From contig NC_090281.1 of the NCBI RefSeq assembly GCF_037392515.1, positions 56,522,753-56,586,752 on the forward strand: 64,000 nucleotides of DNA. Direction: 5' to 3'. Position 1 is the first letter of the stretch. Every line of letters starts with the position of its first letter. This stretch comes from Haliotis asinina (taxonomy: Eukaryota; Mollusca; Gastropoda; Lepetellida; Haliotidae). Made by a program: the position numbers and the translations under genes. Below the pieces are notes generated by a model. That model made no database searches. It was not told the DNA's origin and was given only the letters and a program-made list of their open reading frames with translations. Shown piece by piece: positions 11,821-24,320 of this stretch.

Positions 11821-12617
11821 GTAGGGATGACCAATCCTATTCCACTCTACCCGGGAAATCTATATTCTACCTCTGAACATATCTGTGCAGGAAGTACGTT
11901 TGTCACACTGCGCTCAGCTGTCCTGGCGGCATATCAACGAGCCGCATCAAACAGACATGACAGCCAGTTAATCGGCGGCATTATCAAGTTTATGAACAAG
12001 TGACTCCTACACAACGCAAATGCAACAAGCGGATGAAGCGACAGGGTTAAAAGAAAAGGGCGAAGATTTTCGACAACCCGACTACGCAAACCTAATCGGT
12101 TTACATTATATTACCAAATCTGTACCGAAAAGGACGTCATGTTGGCAAAAATCAATTTGATTGTCCTCTGAGTATCAGAGAAACCAGAGGTTGATATTAT
12201 GAACAAAACCCTACTGTACTTTCCAATCAACCAAGTCACAGAGTCAGGCCATGTAATATTCAGCCGCCTCTCACGACCAGCCTACGGGCAAATACTAACT
12301 GATATTATTTGTAGGTAAAATATGGTAAGGCTTCGCACCAATATTAACAGTAAGTATATATCTTTTCATACCACGATTTAATTATGTTTGTCAGTTTAAA
12401 ACTTTTCCATTATATCTGTATTGCACTCACATTCATCGCCAGTTAAGTCAGAAGAACATTGTATTTTCGTTTGCTGCTTGGGATATTACAACCGATTTGC
12501 CATAATCACTTGAATATTTGAGCATAGGTTGCTGGGAACCTGTTTAAACCTCACCAGGTACGAATGTGTTTTGATAAACAGTTCTCCAGCACGATTCTGG
12601 GTTGTTGTCTACTTTAT

Positions 12618-12778
12618 GAGTGAATGAATTTAATTTATTGCTTTTAGCAATATTCCAGCATATCACAGCAGGGGATACCACAAAATGGGCCTCACACATT
12701 GTACCTATGCGGGGAACTGAACCCGGGTCTTCCGCATGACGAGCGAGCGCTTTGATCTCTAGGCTACCCCACCGCCCC
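12618..12778 (-). mobile_element. tRNA-derived SINE
   Basis: Minus-strand copy: TTTAGCAATATTCCAGCA, GGGGAACTGAACCCGGGTCT, then GGCTACCCCACCGCCCC, the complement of the tRNA head start. Only GAGTGAATGAAT remains of the tail. Confidence 0.85.
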
Positions 12779-14140
12779 AACTAAGTTGACTCACCTGCGT
12801 TACACCGTACGCGTGGTCTTTTACAAGTTTAACAGCATGTAATAAATAGTGGGAATGATATTTTCGATGCGCTACATGGAGTATGCAATATCTATATGCT
12901 TGAATGCTGAAAACAGATGACGTATAGACAAAATTCGAGAAAGCTTTAAGCGTGACATGTTTCTACCTATGTTTAATTTCTGATTCGGTTTGAGTAATTC
13001 GCTATATTTCACGTTTAAATTATTTGTTTAGTGAGTTAGAACACACGATGACCTCTACAACAGCGTCGACTGGACGTTAACTGATGGTGGTGCTGGACGC
13101 TAAACTCCGGAAGGGCTGTCGCGGAACTTTTGCAACGTGAACTCCAGGCAGGGAAAAGTTTAAAACTTCGGTGATGATTTTACTCCGCTTCTATCGGTAC
13201 CGACAGCGACGTGACGAGGACGGCTTGTATACAATTGGCTGATCGCAGACTTGGAACGAGCGGCAGTCAGTATCGTGTCTCATGGAGCGGGATCGATCAA
13301 GTTGGACTATATTTCCGATCAGAATATGTACAATACCATCAGCCATGATCACGTCACGGTCATGAATAATATTTGTGGGATAGTTTGGACTTGAAGAGGC
13401 CACTTATCTGAATTATTCAGATTTCCCGAATGAAAATACCAAATTCTTATTCAACATGAATCTAACCGTTTCTCTTAACATAAAACGCTTACAAACACAA
13501 ACGATGCTTAACAAATATCAACTGAAATTATATCAATTAAAAATGTACATTTTTCGTTAATTGAAAAAAATCTGTTTACAGTTTGACATTTTTGGTGTTA
13601 ATTTGTTTCCGCCTTTTCCACAACGCTCCCGACGACAAAGGTGTTGTAATGAAATGTCAACATGTGCCATGTTTGGGGGTATAATCCGGAACTGACAGTC
13701 CTTCTGAGACACTAATCTGTGAGTTGACTGACTGGTTGGCAGTCTTCACCTGACAACGGGGACTGGTCAAGCAAACAGATCAGTGCCGGAGTCCAGTCTC
13801 AACAGACACCACACCGGCCACCGGTCACCTCTCCAGGTGCTGAATCCCGCCAAATCACTGCCATATTGTTGTCGAGGCCGTGTAGACGCTCATTCTATTT
13901 CTTGTTCTATTGTTAACATCATACTGACCGTTGTCCAGTGGCCGAAGACCTTTATATCACGTCGCGTGTGCGTAGTGGCCCCGAGCTAGCCATTTGGGGA
14001 CCGTCTCAATACTTATAATGCTTATTCAGTCTAACGATGTGTTGTCGTCACGTATCTTGTGTCACCATAATATATGCATTTGTACTATCACTGTTATCTT
14101 CATATGCTTTTGTCAAATGGCCTGAAAAGCAGTAAAGTTC
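12779..14140. other. No certain gene
   Basis: A CpG-containing patch (13180-13400) has a 70-codon minus-strand frame starting MASSSPNYPTNIIHDRDVIM; no splice or family support. Confidence 0.5.
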
Positions 14141-14297
14141 TGATGAGTTAGCCTGGTGCTAGAAGCGCTCGCTCATCGCGACGAAATTCCGGGTTTGGAT
14201 TCAACACATGGGAAGAATGCGTTAAGTCCATGTCTGCTGCCCGACGCCGTGATATTTCAAGAACATTGCGGCGCAAAACCAGACTTATTCACTCACC
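14141..14297 (+). mobile_element. tRNA-derived SINE, diverged
   Basis: AGTTAGCCTGGTGCTAGAAG, CCGGGTTTGGATTCAACACA, GCCGTGATATTTCAAGAACA and GGCGCAAAACCAGACTTATT plus CACTCACC follow the family order with many changes. Confidence 0.7.
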
Positions 14298-15878
14298 CCT
14301 ATCCTGTGCACTAGATGGTCGAAATGCCCTAGTCTAATACTCTAGTGACAGGTAGATTGGCGATTTTCTTTTGAATGATTGTGAAATGTGTTGTATGTGA
14401 TTAACTTGTTTGTTAGTACTGTTAACTACAGTTCACATCAAAAACTGATTTCACTGTCTTCTCTATATCTGCTTTTACTACAGAATAACCCCCAAATGCT
14501 CTGTGAGACGATCCCTCGTGGCCGGAGCCCTTAATCACGGGTCATGTGTTGGAGTGGCCATGGCTAAGAACGCGGTCATTCTTGACCATTGATTGTTGAG
14601 TTTTGGCCTGGTTGGTTCGGGCTTTGTTGATCGCCAGGAAAAGGACATTTATCTTCTCGTGGTGACAGATAGCTCGCGTTGTCTTCACGTGAGATGACAA
14701 ACTACGCTTGATTGACATGCATCAATAGCTGCGTTATTGATTGCACGTGCCACGCGTTGAAATGGTGTTTGGTGACCATAATTTGTGTATGAGTAAAAGA
14801 TTAGTAATTACAGAGCCTTGCTCTAGCTGCGGGCTTCTGGGGTACAATAAGTGCCACCAGATTGATAATGTTATTGAAACTTAACAGTCTTAACAATGCA
14901 CGGCTTCAGAGGGCGGTGGGGGTGGTTTGGTGTGTATGCGTTGGCGCTTGCGTGCGTTGGCGCATCTTTATCAAATACATATGTTGACGTCATCGGGTCA
15001 TAGTACTTGGTGTGAAAATGTAAGATCTTACTAATTTGGGGATGTAAATACACAAGGGTTCCCAACACTAGTAGTCCCACTTGACCCACAATTAAACACC
15101 GTATCTGTCCTTATATGAATGTGAAATATTTTGGCAGTTTTGTGGGTGCCGTTGTAACAGCTGGTTTCAAGGCGGAAACATTTGACTTGCTACGCTGATG
15201 TCATGGGACCAGTATCACAAAGAGATCTTAACGCCACGTCTGACGTCAGATATTAAAGTATAATATTTACGTTCACGCCAACATCACTTCGTAGAACCGA
15301 GCCCCAGCCTATGTCGGTATTCCTTGCAGCTCCACAACACTCGAATCTTCTGTTCGGGTGATAAAACAATATACCCTGATAATTGAGTACGTTCCGACAA
15401 GGATGGGGCTGGAAATTACAGTACAGATCTGTTATCGGTTTTATTGTTCTGATTCATATCTCCAGACTGGCATAATCCAACGTTAATTGAAACCATGCTT
15501 GAGGGAGCGTCCTTTGACCAGGTCATGTTGAGTCGCCCCTAAGACTAGTATTGCGTTCCCACCCAAAATATCACATGCACATTGATCTGTAACACATATA
15601 TCGCGCTTGTCTTGTCGTTCTTGTACAAGCATATTACATCAGAGTGGTTGGGCGATATATCCGTAGTTTACTACTTTGTGCTCCACATAATGGATAGACT
15701 TGGCTCCAGGTCATGCCCAAAGAAGTCACTGTTGTGATCCCGGAGCCATGCTGTTCACACCAGAGTGAAACTGAGCTTGTTTATGCATGGGTGATATTTT
15801 GCCATGTCACTTTCATATGGCAGTCGCGTAATACATGTTCATGTCAGCTTCGTAGTCTCTTGGAGTCATGTTCTCATC
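14298..15878. other. No gene or repeat recognised
   Basis: Mixed-composition unique-looking DNA with short chance frames only. Confidence 0.55.
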
Positions 15879-16078
15879 GTGACACTTTTATATGTGTGTA
15901 CACGGGAAATGTTCTTACAATGACACTTATATATGTGTGTTCACGAGGAATATTTTTCCCGTGACACTTTTATACGTGTTTACGAATAATATTCTTACCG
16001 TGACACTTTCATACGTGTTCAGGAGTAATATTCTTATCATGACACTTTCATACGTGTTACCATACCACATATGTCACA
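15879..16078 (+). repeat. ~40-bp minisatellite
   Basis: RTGACACTTTYATAYGTGT recurs at 15879, 15920, 15961, 16000 and 16039, with TAATATTCTTA between. Confidence 0.8.
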
Positions 16079-16314
16079 GCGTAATATTCTTTCACATGGC
16101 TGAGATCTGTGTGGTGGAATAATGCTCTTACATATCGCTCTCAGATTTGTGGTTGAGTTGTTTTCTTTCATGTACCTCTCAGAAATGTTGTTGAGTAATG
16201 TTCGTTTTAGATGTATTCTTGAGTATTCTTTTCTATCACTATCACTTTGTCTCTTTGTTATCCATAATGGAAACGAGAGAGGAGATATTACATGAAACAA
16301 TCTAGTATATCTCA

Positions 16315-16582
16315 GACCCGTGAAGGTCCCGGGGTAGAATAGGCCTTCAGCAACCCATGCTTGCCACAAAAGGCGACTGTGCTTGTCGTAAGAGGCGACT
16401 AACAGGATCGGGTGGTCAGGCTCGCTGACTTGGTTGACACATGTCACCGGTTCCCAATTGCGCAGATCGATGCTTATGTTGTTGATCACTGAATTGTCTG
16501 GTCCAGACTCGATTATTAACAGACTGTCGCCATTAGCTGGAATATTGCTGAGTGCGGCGAAAACTAAACTCACTCACTCACC
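16315..16582 (+). mobile_element. SINE-like repeat, non-tRNA-headed family, well preserved
   Basis: Nearly full length from CCCGTGAAGGTCCCGGGG to GTGCGGCGAAAACTAAACTC plus ACTC repeats. It closely matches 1699-1952, so it is one of the younger copies. The 178-codon minus-strand frame across it is an artefact of the repeat. Confidence 0.85.
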
Positions 16583-17550
16583 CTCCTGGACCATATTATG
16601 GCCTCTTTTGCCTATCACCGCGTGCAGTGTTAAAGCTCTGAATGAAGCAGGTCTAGATTCCCACACGAATCTCCCTTCTCAATGGGGCTACTTTTGATGT
16701 GAAAAGAAATTATTTGCGTCTGTCAATAAAGTATATATTCGGTGACTAAGCGTTTGTCTAGTGGTGCTATAAACTCAGTGTATTTCGTATAGCTGATTCA
16801 TCTTTTCTTTCGAAGTTGTCGCTACATTTCATTCGTTCGATTTCCCAGTCTGTCATCCACAGAGTGCAGATATAGAGCACGAACTGCTGTAGTGAGAATT
16901 CTGCTCTTTGATTCCGAAAAAGAACTATCAGCAACCTGAAGATAAATATTTCATAGAGTGATTGCATTCATGTCAGGCGTTGTTTAGAAATGGCACTATA
17001 GCCGGTTATAACGTCACGTCAGCTTGTGTGACCTACTTTTCAATCTGTCCGAGTTAAATCTGACATTGTTAATATGCATTTATAAGGTTAATGTATTGAA
17101 TGCAAAACATGTTTCAAATACTTACATGTTGCTTCTGTGTCTGGTTGTAACGAGGTGTTTCCCACATTCCGATGTAGCGTGGAAATATCGTTCGTACATA
17201 CACTCGTTTCACTGGAGGTAGGCGAATCAAGCGTTACCCTTTTAAGAACTAGTTTAGGTACACAGGCCTCCGGTTAATTTCTTTTATTGTCGCTTATTTC
17301 TTCTAAGTTGCACCCGGGAGTTGCAATCGGGAGAAACGGTTGCAATGAATTTGATCTTTGCGGGAAACCGAACAATCAACTCGAAATTTTGATTTACGGT
17401 TCATTTCTCCGGTGAGAATTAGTGTGTGGAAATACAGACGTGCGGAACTACGGACTGTCTCTCCCCTGTGAAATTAATTAACATATCATATTGATACCAC
17501 AAAGAAAGGTAAACACGTGTCACACTGTCAGTCCATCTTTGAATGTCCGT
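16583..17550. other. No gene or repeat recognised
   Basis: AT-rich with short chance frames only. Confidence 0.55.
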
Positions 17551-17980
17551 ACATGACCACTATTTATGTCTATGTCTGTATAAATGATCACTACTTGTGT
17601 CCATGTCTGTATAAATGACAACTATTTGTGTCTATATATGTATAAATGACCACTATTTCTGCCTATGTCTGTATAAATGATCACTATTCCTGTATATGTC
17701 AGTATAAATGACCACTGTTCGAATATAAATGATCACTGTTTGTGTCTATATAAATTATCACTATTTCTGTCTGTGTCTGTATAAAGGATCACTATTAATA
17801 TTTGTGTCTATGTCTACATAAATGATCATTATTCATTTGTGTCTGTGTATAAATAAATTATCACTGTTTATGTCAGTATATATATGACCACTATTTGTGT
17901 CTGTGTATAAATAAATTATCACTGTTTATGTCAGTATATATATGACCACTATTTGTGTCTATGTCTATACATGATCACTG
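17551..17980 (+). repeat. ~33-bp minisatellite
   Basis: Units of TGTCTGTATAAATGATCACTA type; the last third contains a near-exact duplication including ATAAATTATCACTGTTTATG. Confidence 0.85.
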
Positions 17981-17995
17981 ACTCCATGTTCCTAC

Positions 17996-18090
17996 GGGGC
18001 GATGGGGTAGCCTGTTGGTTGGAGCGTCCGTTCGTCACACCGAAGACCGGGTTTAACGCCCCACACGGGTACAATAGATGAAACCCATTG
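17996..18090 (+). mobile_element. tRNA-derived SINE head at the inverted-repeat boundary
   Basis: GGGGCGATGGGGTAGCCTG, AGACCGGGTTTAACGCCCCA and CACGGGTACAATAGATGAAA. The left arm of the inverted repeat starts within it at 18018, and the right arm carries the matching inverted piece (19600-19698). Confidence 0.75.
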
Positions 18091-18659
18091 CCGCCGTTTT
18101 CTCACTTACCTATATTTTCCTTCACTGTCATCCCACCTCTATGCACACTCAGTAAGTTTATAAATCGTTTTGTTTTAGGATTTGTTTCTTACTGCCACAC
18201 ATATTGCCCCAAAAATTAAAACCTGTAATTCGTTTGTGTGTGTGTGTATGTACGCAAAAATGAGAACTTACAAATATATGTCACAAGATGAATTTACTCC
18301 CCGGTGTGTATGGGGGTATTCCCCCCTTTACCAGTATATTCACGGTGGAACATCACTCTTAATAATAAGACGAGTATATGGATGACAACTTCTTTTTATT
18401 GTCTAACACGACGTTGCTCGGCTAGACTTCCACGTTGACAATTCTAAGTCACCATAGCACCTGACGATGGTACGAGGTTGCTAAACATACCAAAGGCAAA
18501 CTTAGGGGAATCAATTTACAGTTTGTGTTCGTAGCAATTTTGATGCGGCAAAAAGCAATATTCATTCATGTAGTGTCACCGTCGTAACGAAGCTCACATT
18601 CAGACGATGACCCCAGGGGATAGTCCACAGAACCCAAATAGTACCTTTTTAGTTTATTA
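18018..18659 (+). repeat. Left arm of a long inverted repeat
   Basis: These 642 bases match the reverse complement of 19056-19698 over their full length, with scattered substitutions and small indels (about 95% by eye). The outer end lies inside a tRNA-derived SINE head (17996-18090); the inner end is AGTTTATTA. Confidence 0.9.
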
Positions 18660-19055
18660 AATACAAAATAAATTTTATTTCCTTTCGTGAACGTGGATCA
18701 CAGTAATGCCTGTAATTGTCAAATGGCTAACGACCCTAAGAAACTGTGGTAATTCGTTATGACAACAGTTGAGAAATGTACAACCCCGACAAAGACTGAG
18801 TAATGTACCAACCTGACAACAGCTGAGTAATGTACCAACCTGACAACAACTGAGTAATGTACCAACCTGACAACAGCTGAGTAATGTACCAACCTGACAA
18901 CAGTGGAGTAATGTACCACCGTGACAAGTGGAGCAATGTACTACCTTGACAACAGTAATGTAAGATTCGTGAGAGGCATTTAGAAGTAGGTGAATATAAT
19001 AAGACGAGTATATGGGTGACAACTTCTTTTTAATGTCTATCACCCGATTAATAAA
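18660..19055. repeat. Spacer of the inverted repeat, with 27-bp tandem units
   Basis: The 396-bp spacer contains a tandem array of 27-bp units (about 18757-18950; unit boundaries at 18798, 18825, 18852, 18879, 18906; motif AATGTACCAACCTGACAACA). Next to the right arm (18998-19046) is a third copy, in + orientation, of a piece present in both arms (AAGACGAGTATATGG). Confidence 0.85.
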
Positions 19056-19698
19056 TAATAAACTAAAAAGGTACTATTTGGGTTCTGTGGACTATCCCCT
19101 GGGGTCATCGTTTGAATGTGAGCTTCGTTACGACGGTGACACTACATGAATGAATATTGCTTTTTGCCGCATCAAAATTGCTACGAACACAAACTGTAAA
19201 TTGATTCCCCTAAGTTTGCCTTTGGTATGTTTAGCAACCTCGTACCATCGCCAGGTGCTAGGGTGGCTTAAAATTGTCAACGTGGAAGTCTAGCTGAGCA
19301 ACGTCGTGTTAGACAATAAAAAGAAGTTGTCATCCATATACTCGTCTTATTATTAAGAGTGATGTTCCACCGTGAATATACTGGTAAAGGGGGGAATACC
19401 CCCATACACACCGGAGAGTAAATTCATCTTGTGACATATATTAGTAAGTTCTGAATTCTGCGTACATACACACACACACAAACGAATTGCAGGTTTTAAT
19501 TTTTGGGGCAATATGTGTGGCAGTAAGAAACAAATCCTAAAACAAAACGATTTATAAACTTACTGAGTGTGCATAGAGGTGAGATGACAGTGAAGGAAAA
19601 TATAGGTAAGTGAGAAAACGGCGGAAATGGATTTCTTCTATTGTACCCGTGTGGGGCGTTAAACCCGGGTCTTCGGTGTGACGAACGGACGCTCCAAC
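19056..19698 (-). repeat. Right arm of a long inverted repeat
   Basis: This is the reverse complement of 18018-18659. It ends within the SINE head sequence (GACGCTCCAAC), where the match stops abruptly and a short echo of internal arm sequence (ATTGTCAACTTGGAAGTC) follows. Confidence 0.9.
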
Positions 19699-19714
19699 AA
19701 TTGTCAACTTGGAA

Positions 19715-19860
19715 GTCGAGGTGGCTGAGCGGGCTAGGCGACTAGGTGCCTGACTCTGAGGGTGCGGGTTCGAATCCCGGATGGGACTCAACAAAAAAAA
19801 GTACTAGAATTAGTACTTTACTAAGAAAGTGAAATCCCAAATATGACATAGGTTGCATTT
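19715..19860 (+). mobile_element. tRNA-like repeat (Leu/Ser-tRNA-derived SINE candidate)
   Basis: Positions 19715-19790 resemble a tRNA with an A-box (GTGGCTGAGCGG) and a perfect B-box (GGTTCGAATCC), but the acceptor stem pairs poorly, so it is not a working tRNA gene. An A-run and AGTACTAGAATTAGTACT follow. The same tRNA-like block recurs inverted near 58625-58700, which marks it as a dispersed repeat. Confidence 0.55.
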
Positions 19861-20499
19861 GACCACTTTCTAAATGACACCGTGTAATCGTACTTAAATC
19901 GTTAGAAATACCTTGAGTGTAAAAACATTCTCTTGAATCTCACATTTCCAGTATTCTAACTCACTTAGCTGTTAACACACCCTAAACACCACTTCCTCAT
20001 ACTCCCCATGTGTATATAGTAACAATAGCTGCGGCTGAAAATGGATTGATGTAATTAATTACAGTCACTTAACAATGGTTAATCTCGGCTGTATTGTCGC
20101 GTACATCGCCGGGGGCAAGGGCTATTTGCGAGTTGTATGCACCTATCATTTTCTTTGAAGCTGTGACTCAAATTTAATTTCCTTGCCGAAAATCTGGAAT
20201 CGACATAGAAGTGACGACCATCTTCATTGGGATTTCGAGTTGAAGGTTATTTTCCCACCGCTTTATGATAAGAGTGTCAGAATCGAGTAATGATAAGACA
20301 CTGTATATTTCAAGTTTGGAAACAAATTATTTTTTGTCATGATCTACATTTTTGATAAGTGTAACGTGTTTATCGCACCAGAATACACGTGTATCATGTC
20401 AGGAAGAGCCAGCAAAACTTATTAAGCGTGTAATGACTGCAGTTCAGATGTGTTTCACGAGCGTTTGCACTGCTTGGCCTCAATTTGAAAGGTAATCAT

Positions 20500-21378
20500 T
20501 AAATTTAAATCCCCGTATCGTCTGCTATTACCGTCGTCTGCTCACCGGCCGGGATGTCTGGTGGATTTTGGCGCGTACAAGCCAAGCTCGTGAGTGACGC
20601 TCGCGCATGCCCGAGTCTCATCTCGCACGAGGTGACAGAGACAACAGTTTGCTATTGTCCCTCCCCCACCCCCTGTTACATGCACCTCTTCCTGTTACCC
20701 ATCGCCCCCCATCCCCGTTACTGCGCGGCCTAACTTGCCGATATGCCCCCTCAGGCAAGCTATTCTTCTGTGACATTACATCGACATCCCACCCCGAGAA
20801 TAGCGCAGTCAGTTATCAAACCATGATAGGCTTGGCCCAATTACCACTTTGTCGAGGTTGTAACACGAAATCCGCGTCTTGAGGGATATTTTCACAGCCC
20901 CATAGGAGTGAAAACACACTCGAGTTGAAGTCAACACGCGATCAGTGACTGAACAGAATAAATTTGATCAGAGCGACCCGAGATTTGCTCGGAGAAATCT
21001 GATAGAACAACTGCAGTGGAGTCAGGAACTCCGACAGCCTATCACCCCTCTCCACTCACTTGGACTCGCCCCGCATCAGTAAGCGTGTCGTGAAATATCA
21101 TTCCGCTTAGTGTAAGCATTGTATCAAGGCTTCAGTGTTGTTGTGAGGTGTATGTGGGACATCAGTGTACCCGAGCTGTGCTGTGAGAGTCTGACAGTGG
21201 TGACAGTGTGCAGTATCCCCTCCCCAAACGACTAGGAGTACATGAGGAAAGGGGAGAGGACTCGGCGTTCATGTCGTGACTTCCATTGTCCTGCTGACTG
21301 GGATCGACCGAGTTTAACTAGTGATCCAGCGCCCGTCAGACTGGCCGCGACTACCCCACTGAGCAGTCACAGGGAGGC
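20500..21378 (+). promoter_or_regulatory. MAML: Probable promoter and 5' UTR of mastermind-like
   Basis: This stretch upstream of the MAML start codon is visibly richer in GC and CpG than the AT-rich flanks, with runs such as GGCGCG and CTCGCGCATG near 20570-20610. No TATA box stands out and the transcription start cannot be placed by eye. A stop codon (TGA, 21322-21324) lies in frame upstream of the ATG at 21379, so the last part is untranslated leader. A 91-codon open frame at 20607-20882 overlaps it but resembles nothing I recognise and is probably chance. Confidence 0.4.
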
Positions 21379-21636
21379 ATGGGGGATTACTCGGCCCCCA
21401 AAAGACGAGATGTCGTAGACCGTCTCCGTAGGCGTCTAGAACACTATCGGCAACACCAGCTGGGGCGACACCGGCGTTTCAACGAGGGATACTCCGGACT
21501 TTATGAGGAACACCGACAGCAAACACAACTCCTGCACCATCGCTGGTTGGAAAGTAAGGCCAAGAAGGCCGCGAAACAGTCCAAAGTCAAACAAGACAGC
21601 AGCACTCAGGGCGACCATCGCAACCTTGTAGTGACG
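21379..21636 (+). CDS. MAML: Mastermind-like protein, exon 1 (N-terminal MamL-1 domain)
   Basis: This exon encodes residues 1-86 of a mastermind-family transcriptional coactivator. In this family the basic N-terminal helix lies along the groove formed by CSL (RBPJ/Su(H)) and the Notch intracellular ankyrin repeats, and recruits p300/CBP in the nucleus. The helix spans about residues 8-70 and starts with DVVDRLRRRLEHYRQH, matching the family pattern of a hydrophobic residue followed by ERLRRRIE. It continues with LLHHRWLESKAKKAAKQSK, the lysine-rich end of the helix. The start is supported by an in-frame stop 54 bases upstream. The exon ends in phase 0 at ACG|GTAAGT, a near-consensus donor at 21637. 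Reading past the donor adds only a few codons before a stop. An additional small exon between this one and the exon at 35575 cannot be excluded by eye. Confidence 0.93.
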
Positions 21637-22916
21637 GTAAGTTTTGTTTTTACCGGAAGGCAGACGTAGTGAGCAAAGTGGACGCTCCGCGGTACATTGG
21701 GTCATGCCAGTGGGAGGGTGAAAACAACCTGCCCTCCCCCATCACAGGTCCTCGCGCCAGCTAGCATACCACCAAAATAATGTGTGTCGAGTCTCCGCTG
21801 TGTACATTAGATCGCTCTTGTGCTAACCTGTATCCATGCGCGTTTATTTACATTTTCATCCAATGTGCCTGTCTCGACCTTCCCAAGACCGTTTCAAAGT
21901 TTGAGCGCTCACCGTAAAATCACTGACGAGGGAGATTGGTGTAGTGCGACTAGCTAGGCGCATTCCCACGCTAGCCGAGCGAGCGGCTACACATAAACAA
22001 CAAAGATATTACGCTGAATGTCGACTGCTCTGACTCAACCAGGCTGGGAAAATCGCTTGCTGAATGCACTGTACATAATACCTATACCCGTGATTGGCCG
22101 TACTCGGGACAAGCTGCCATTAAGAGGCGGGCCATGGGGTGGTGGTTATTACCCGTTGTTCGCAACCCCAAACACTGTGGGCGATCATCCCACTGAGAAG
22201 TTTCACTCTCACGTCTTTCCCAGCTTGCAAGTCGACCGACTTCTATAGGTGTGTGTATGATATTTACTTTGTCAATAGAGTACCGCCCTGCCCCTCGTAT
22301 GGGTGAATGTTGACGATGAAGTGCTCCTTGTTGATATACTTCATGAAGGTATTCACAATACTTACATGACCTGTGGGAGGTTACACTTACGTCCTGAATG
22401 TGACGAGATCTGTAACTTTTGTAAGTGCATTACATTGGCAAAATAGCTTACGAAACATTCAATCGCCCGTCATTGAATTAGCTGTTGACCCAACACCGTC
22501 CCACAAAATAATCTTAGCGCTAAGGTGATCATGACCCCCACACTTTAACACAGACTTATGACAGTAGTAGCATTAAGTCTGTAGCGAAAGGTCTGACAGA
22601 TTAAGGATTATGTCAGGAAGGACTGCTATGGATAATGCCAGATTATCATGGTTGATATTAATGTTAACAGTTTGACAGTGCTAGAATATGTGGTGTGCTA
22701 GGCTTGCCATTTACAGGAATCGTGATTAATGACATAGTGTTGATAATAACCTACCAACACCAGTTGTAAGTCATGTATGTGATCTCACCAAGCTGACCAT
22801 CTGGACGTTTTGACACAATACATGAGGACTACTACATGGAAGCTTCAGTCTGTATATATCTGCATACAATCTTTGTCTTCTTAGTTAATTGGGAAGAAGG
22901 TGGGTAGTATAGGGTG

Positions 22917-24320
22917 TTATTGAATCCATGGAGTGTGATGTCTTTTTACAGTGTGGATGTTTTGAAGTGGGCAGAGGTGATATAAGGTGTGAACCTTGTA
23001 AGAATGTTGCGTGACAATTTTTGGTGTGACAATGTTTGACAATATCATTTTGTGAGAATATTGTGTGACTCTGATGTATAGTGTGAGAATTTTGTGACGT
23101 TTCATAGTGTCTTCATGTTGTGTGACAGTGTCATGATGTGGGAATGATGACAATGTTATATTGTGAAAATGTGACAGTGTAGTGTGAGAATGGGTAGGGT
23201 GTTGTACAGTGTGCATATGTTGTGAGATAACCTCATTTAGTGTGAAATTGTGTGACAAAATTGTATCTTGTGACTTTGTTGTATAATGGGGCTGTGATGA
23301 TGGTGTGAAGCATTGAAATGAGAGCCTGAAGATGGTGAAAGAATTAGGTGAGGGGATTCTGTAGTGTGTGACTTTGATGCTGTACCTAGCATATTCTGCT
23401 ATGTGAATGTCTCCTTCACATGTGAGAATGAACATCTTTGTGGATACAGTTTTCTTTACACTGACACTGGTTGAAAATGTTTATAGCCTTATATGGAATA
23501 GTGTGAGGACATTATATGGTGTGTCAGTGTTGTGTGAGGACTTTGTATAGTGTGACAGTGTTGTATAGGGTGAGGACATTGTATAGTGTGATGTATTGGG
23601 ACATTGTGTAGTGTGACAGTGTTGTACAGTGTGAGGACTTTGTATAGTGTGACAGTGTTGTATAGGGTGAGGACATTGTATAGTGTGATGTAGTATTGGG
23701 ACATTGTGTAGTGTGACAGTGTTGTACATTGTGAGGACGTTATATAGTGTGACGGTGTTGTATAGTGAGGACTTATGTATAACATGATGTAGTATTGGGA
23801 CATTGTATTGTGAGTCATTGTTGTGTACTATGAGAATTGTGTGACACTGTTGTGAAGGCTGAAGACATCATGAAGTCAGACTGTGTTATGTAGTCTGACC
23901 GCATCATGACTAGTGATACTAGTGTAAAGTGAGGACTTGTATGGTGTGAGTGTGACAGTGTTATATAGTGTGAGGACATTGTAATTTGTATGTTGTTGGG
24001 TTGCATGGGGACAGTGTATAGTGTGAGGACATTGTGAAATGTGACAGTGTTGTGCAGTGTGAGGACATTGTGAAGTGTGACAGTGTTATGTTGTGCGAGG
24101 ACATGAAGACTTGATTGTGTTGTGCCTTGCAATAATGAGTTTTGGGCCACTGTGCAGTGTTTCCTGTAGTAGTATGCTGTTTGATGATGACAGTGTTGTG
24201 TGCGAATGGTGTTGTGTGATGTTTTAATGACATACTGTGAGAAAACAGTAAGCTGTGAGAGAGTGTTTGTTGTGTTTGTATTAATTTGCTTGAGTGTTTT
24301 TCTTGGATGAGAATAATTCA
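22917..24320 (+). repeat. GT-rich degenerate satellite in MAML intron 1
   Basis: GTGTGAGGACATTGTATAGT and GTGTGACAGTGTTGT alternate. Between 23550 and 23750 a 97-bp higher-order unit repeats (starts at 23550 and 23647). Its complement has few stops, which yields long spurious minus-strand frames. Confidence 0.85.

Noticed and set aside
16037..16573. 178-codon minus-strand frame
   Set aside because: More than half is the reverse strand of a SINE copy and the rest is the 40-bp array.
19715..19790. Functional tRNA gene
   Set aside because: The B-box is perfect but the acceptor stem does not pair and a related block recurs at 58620, so it is a tRNA-derived repeat.
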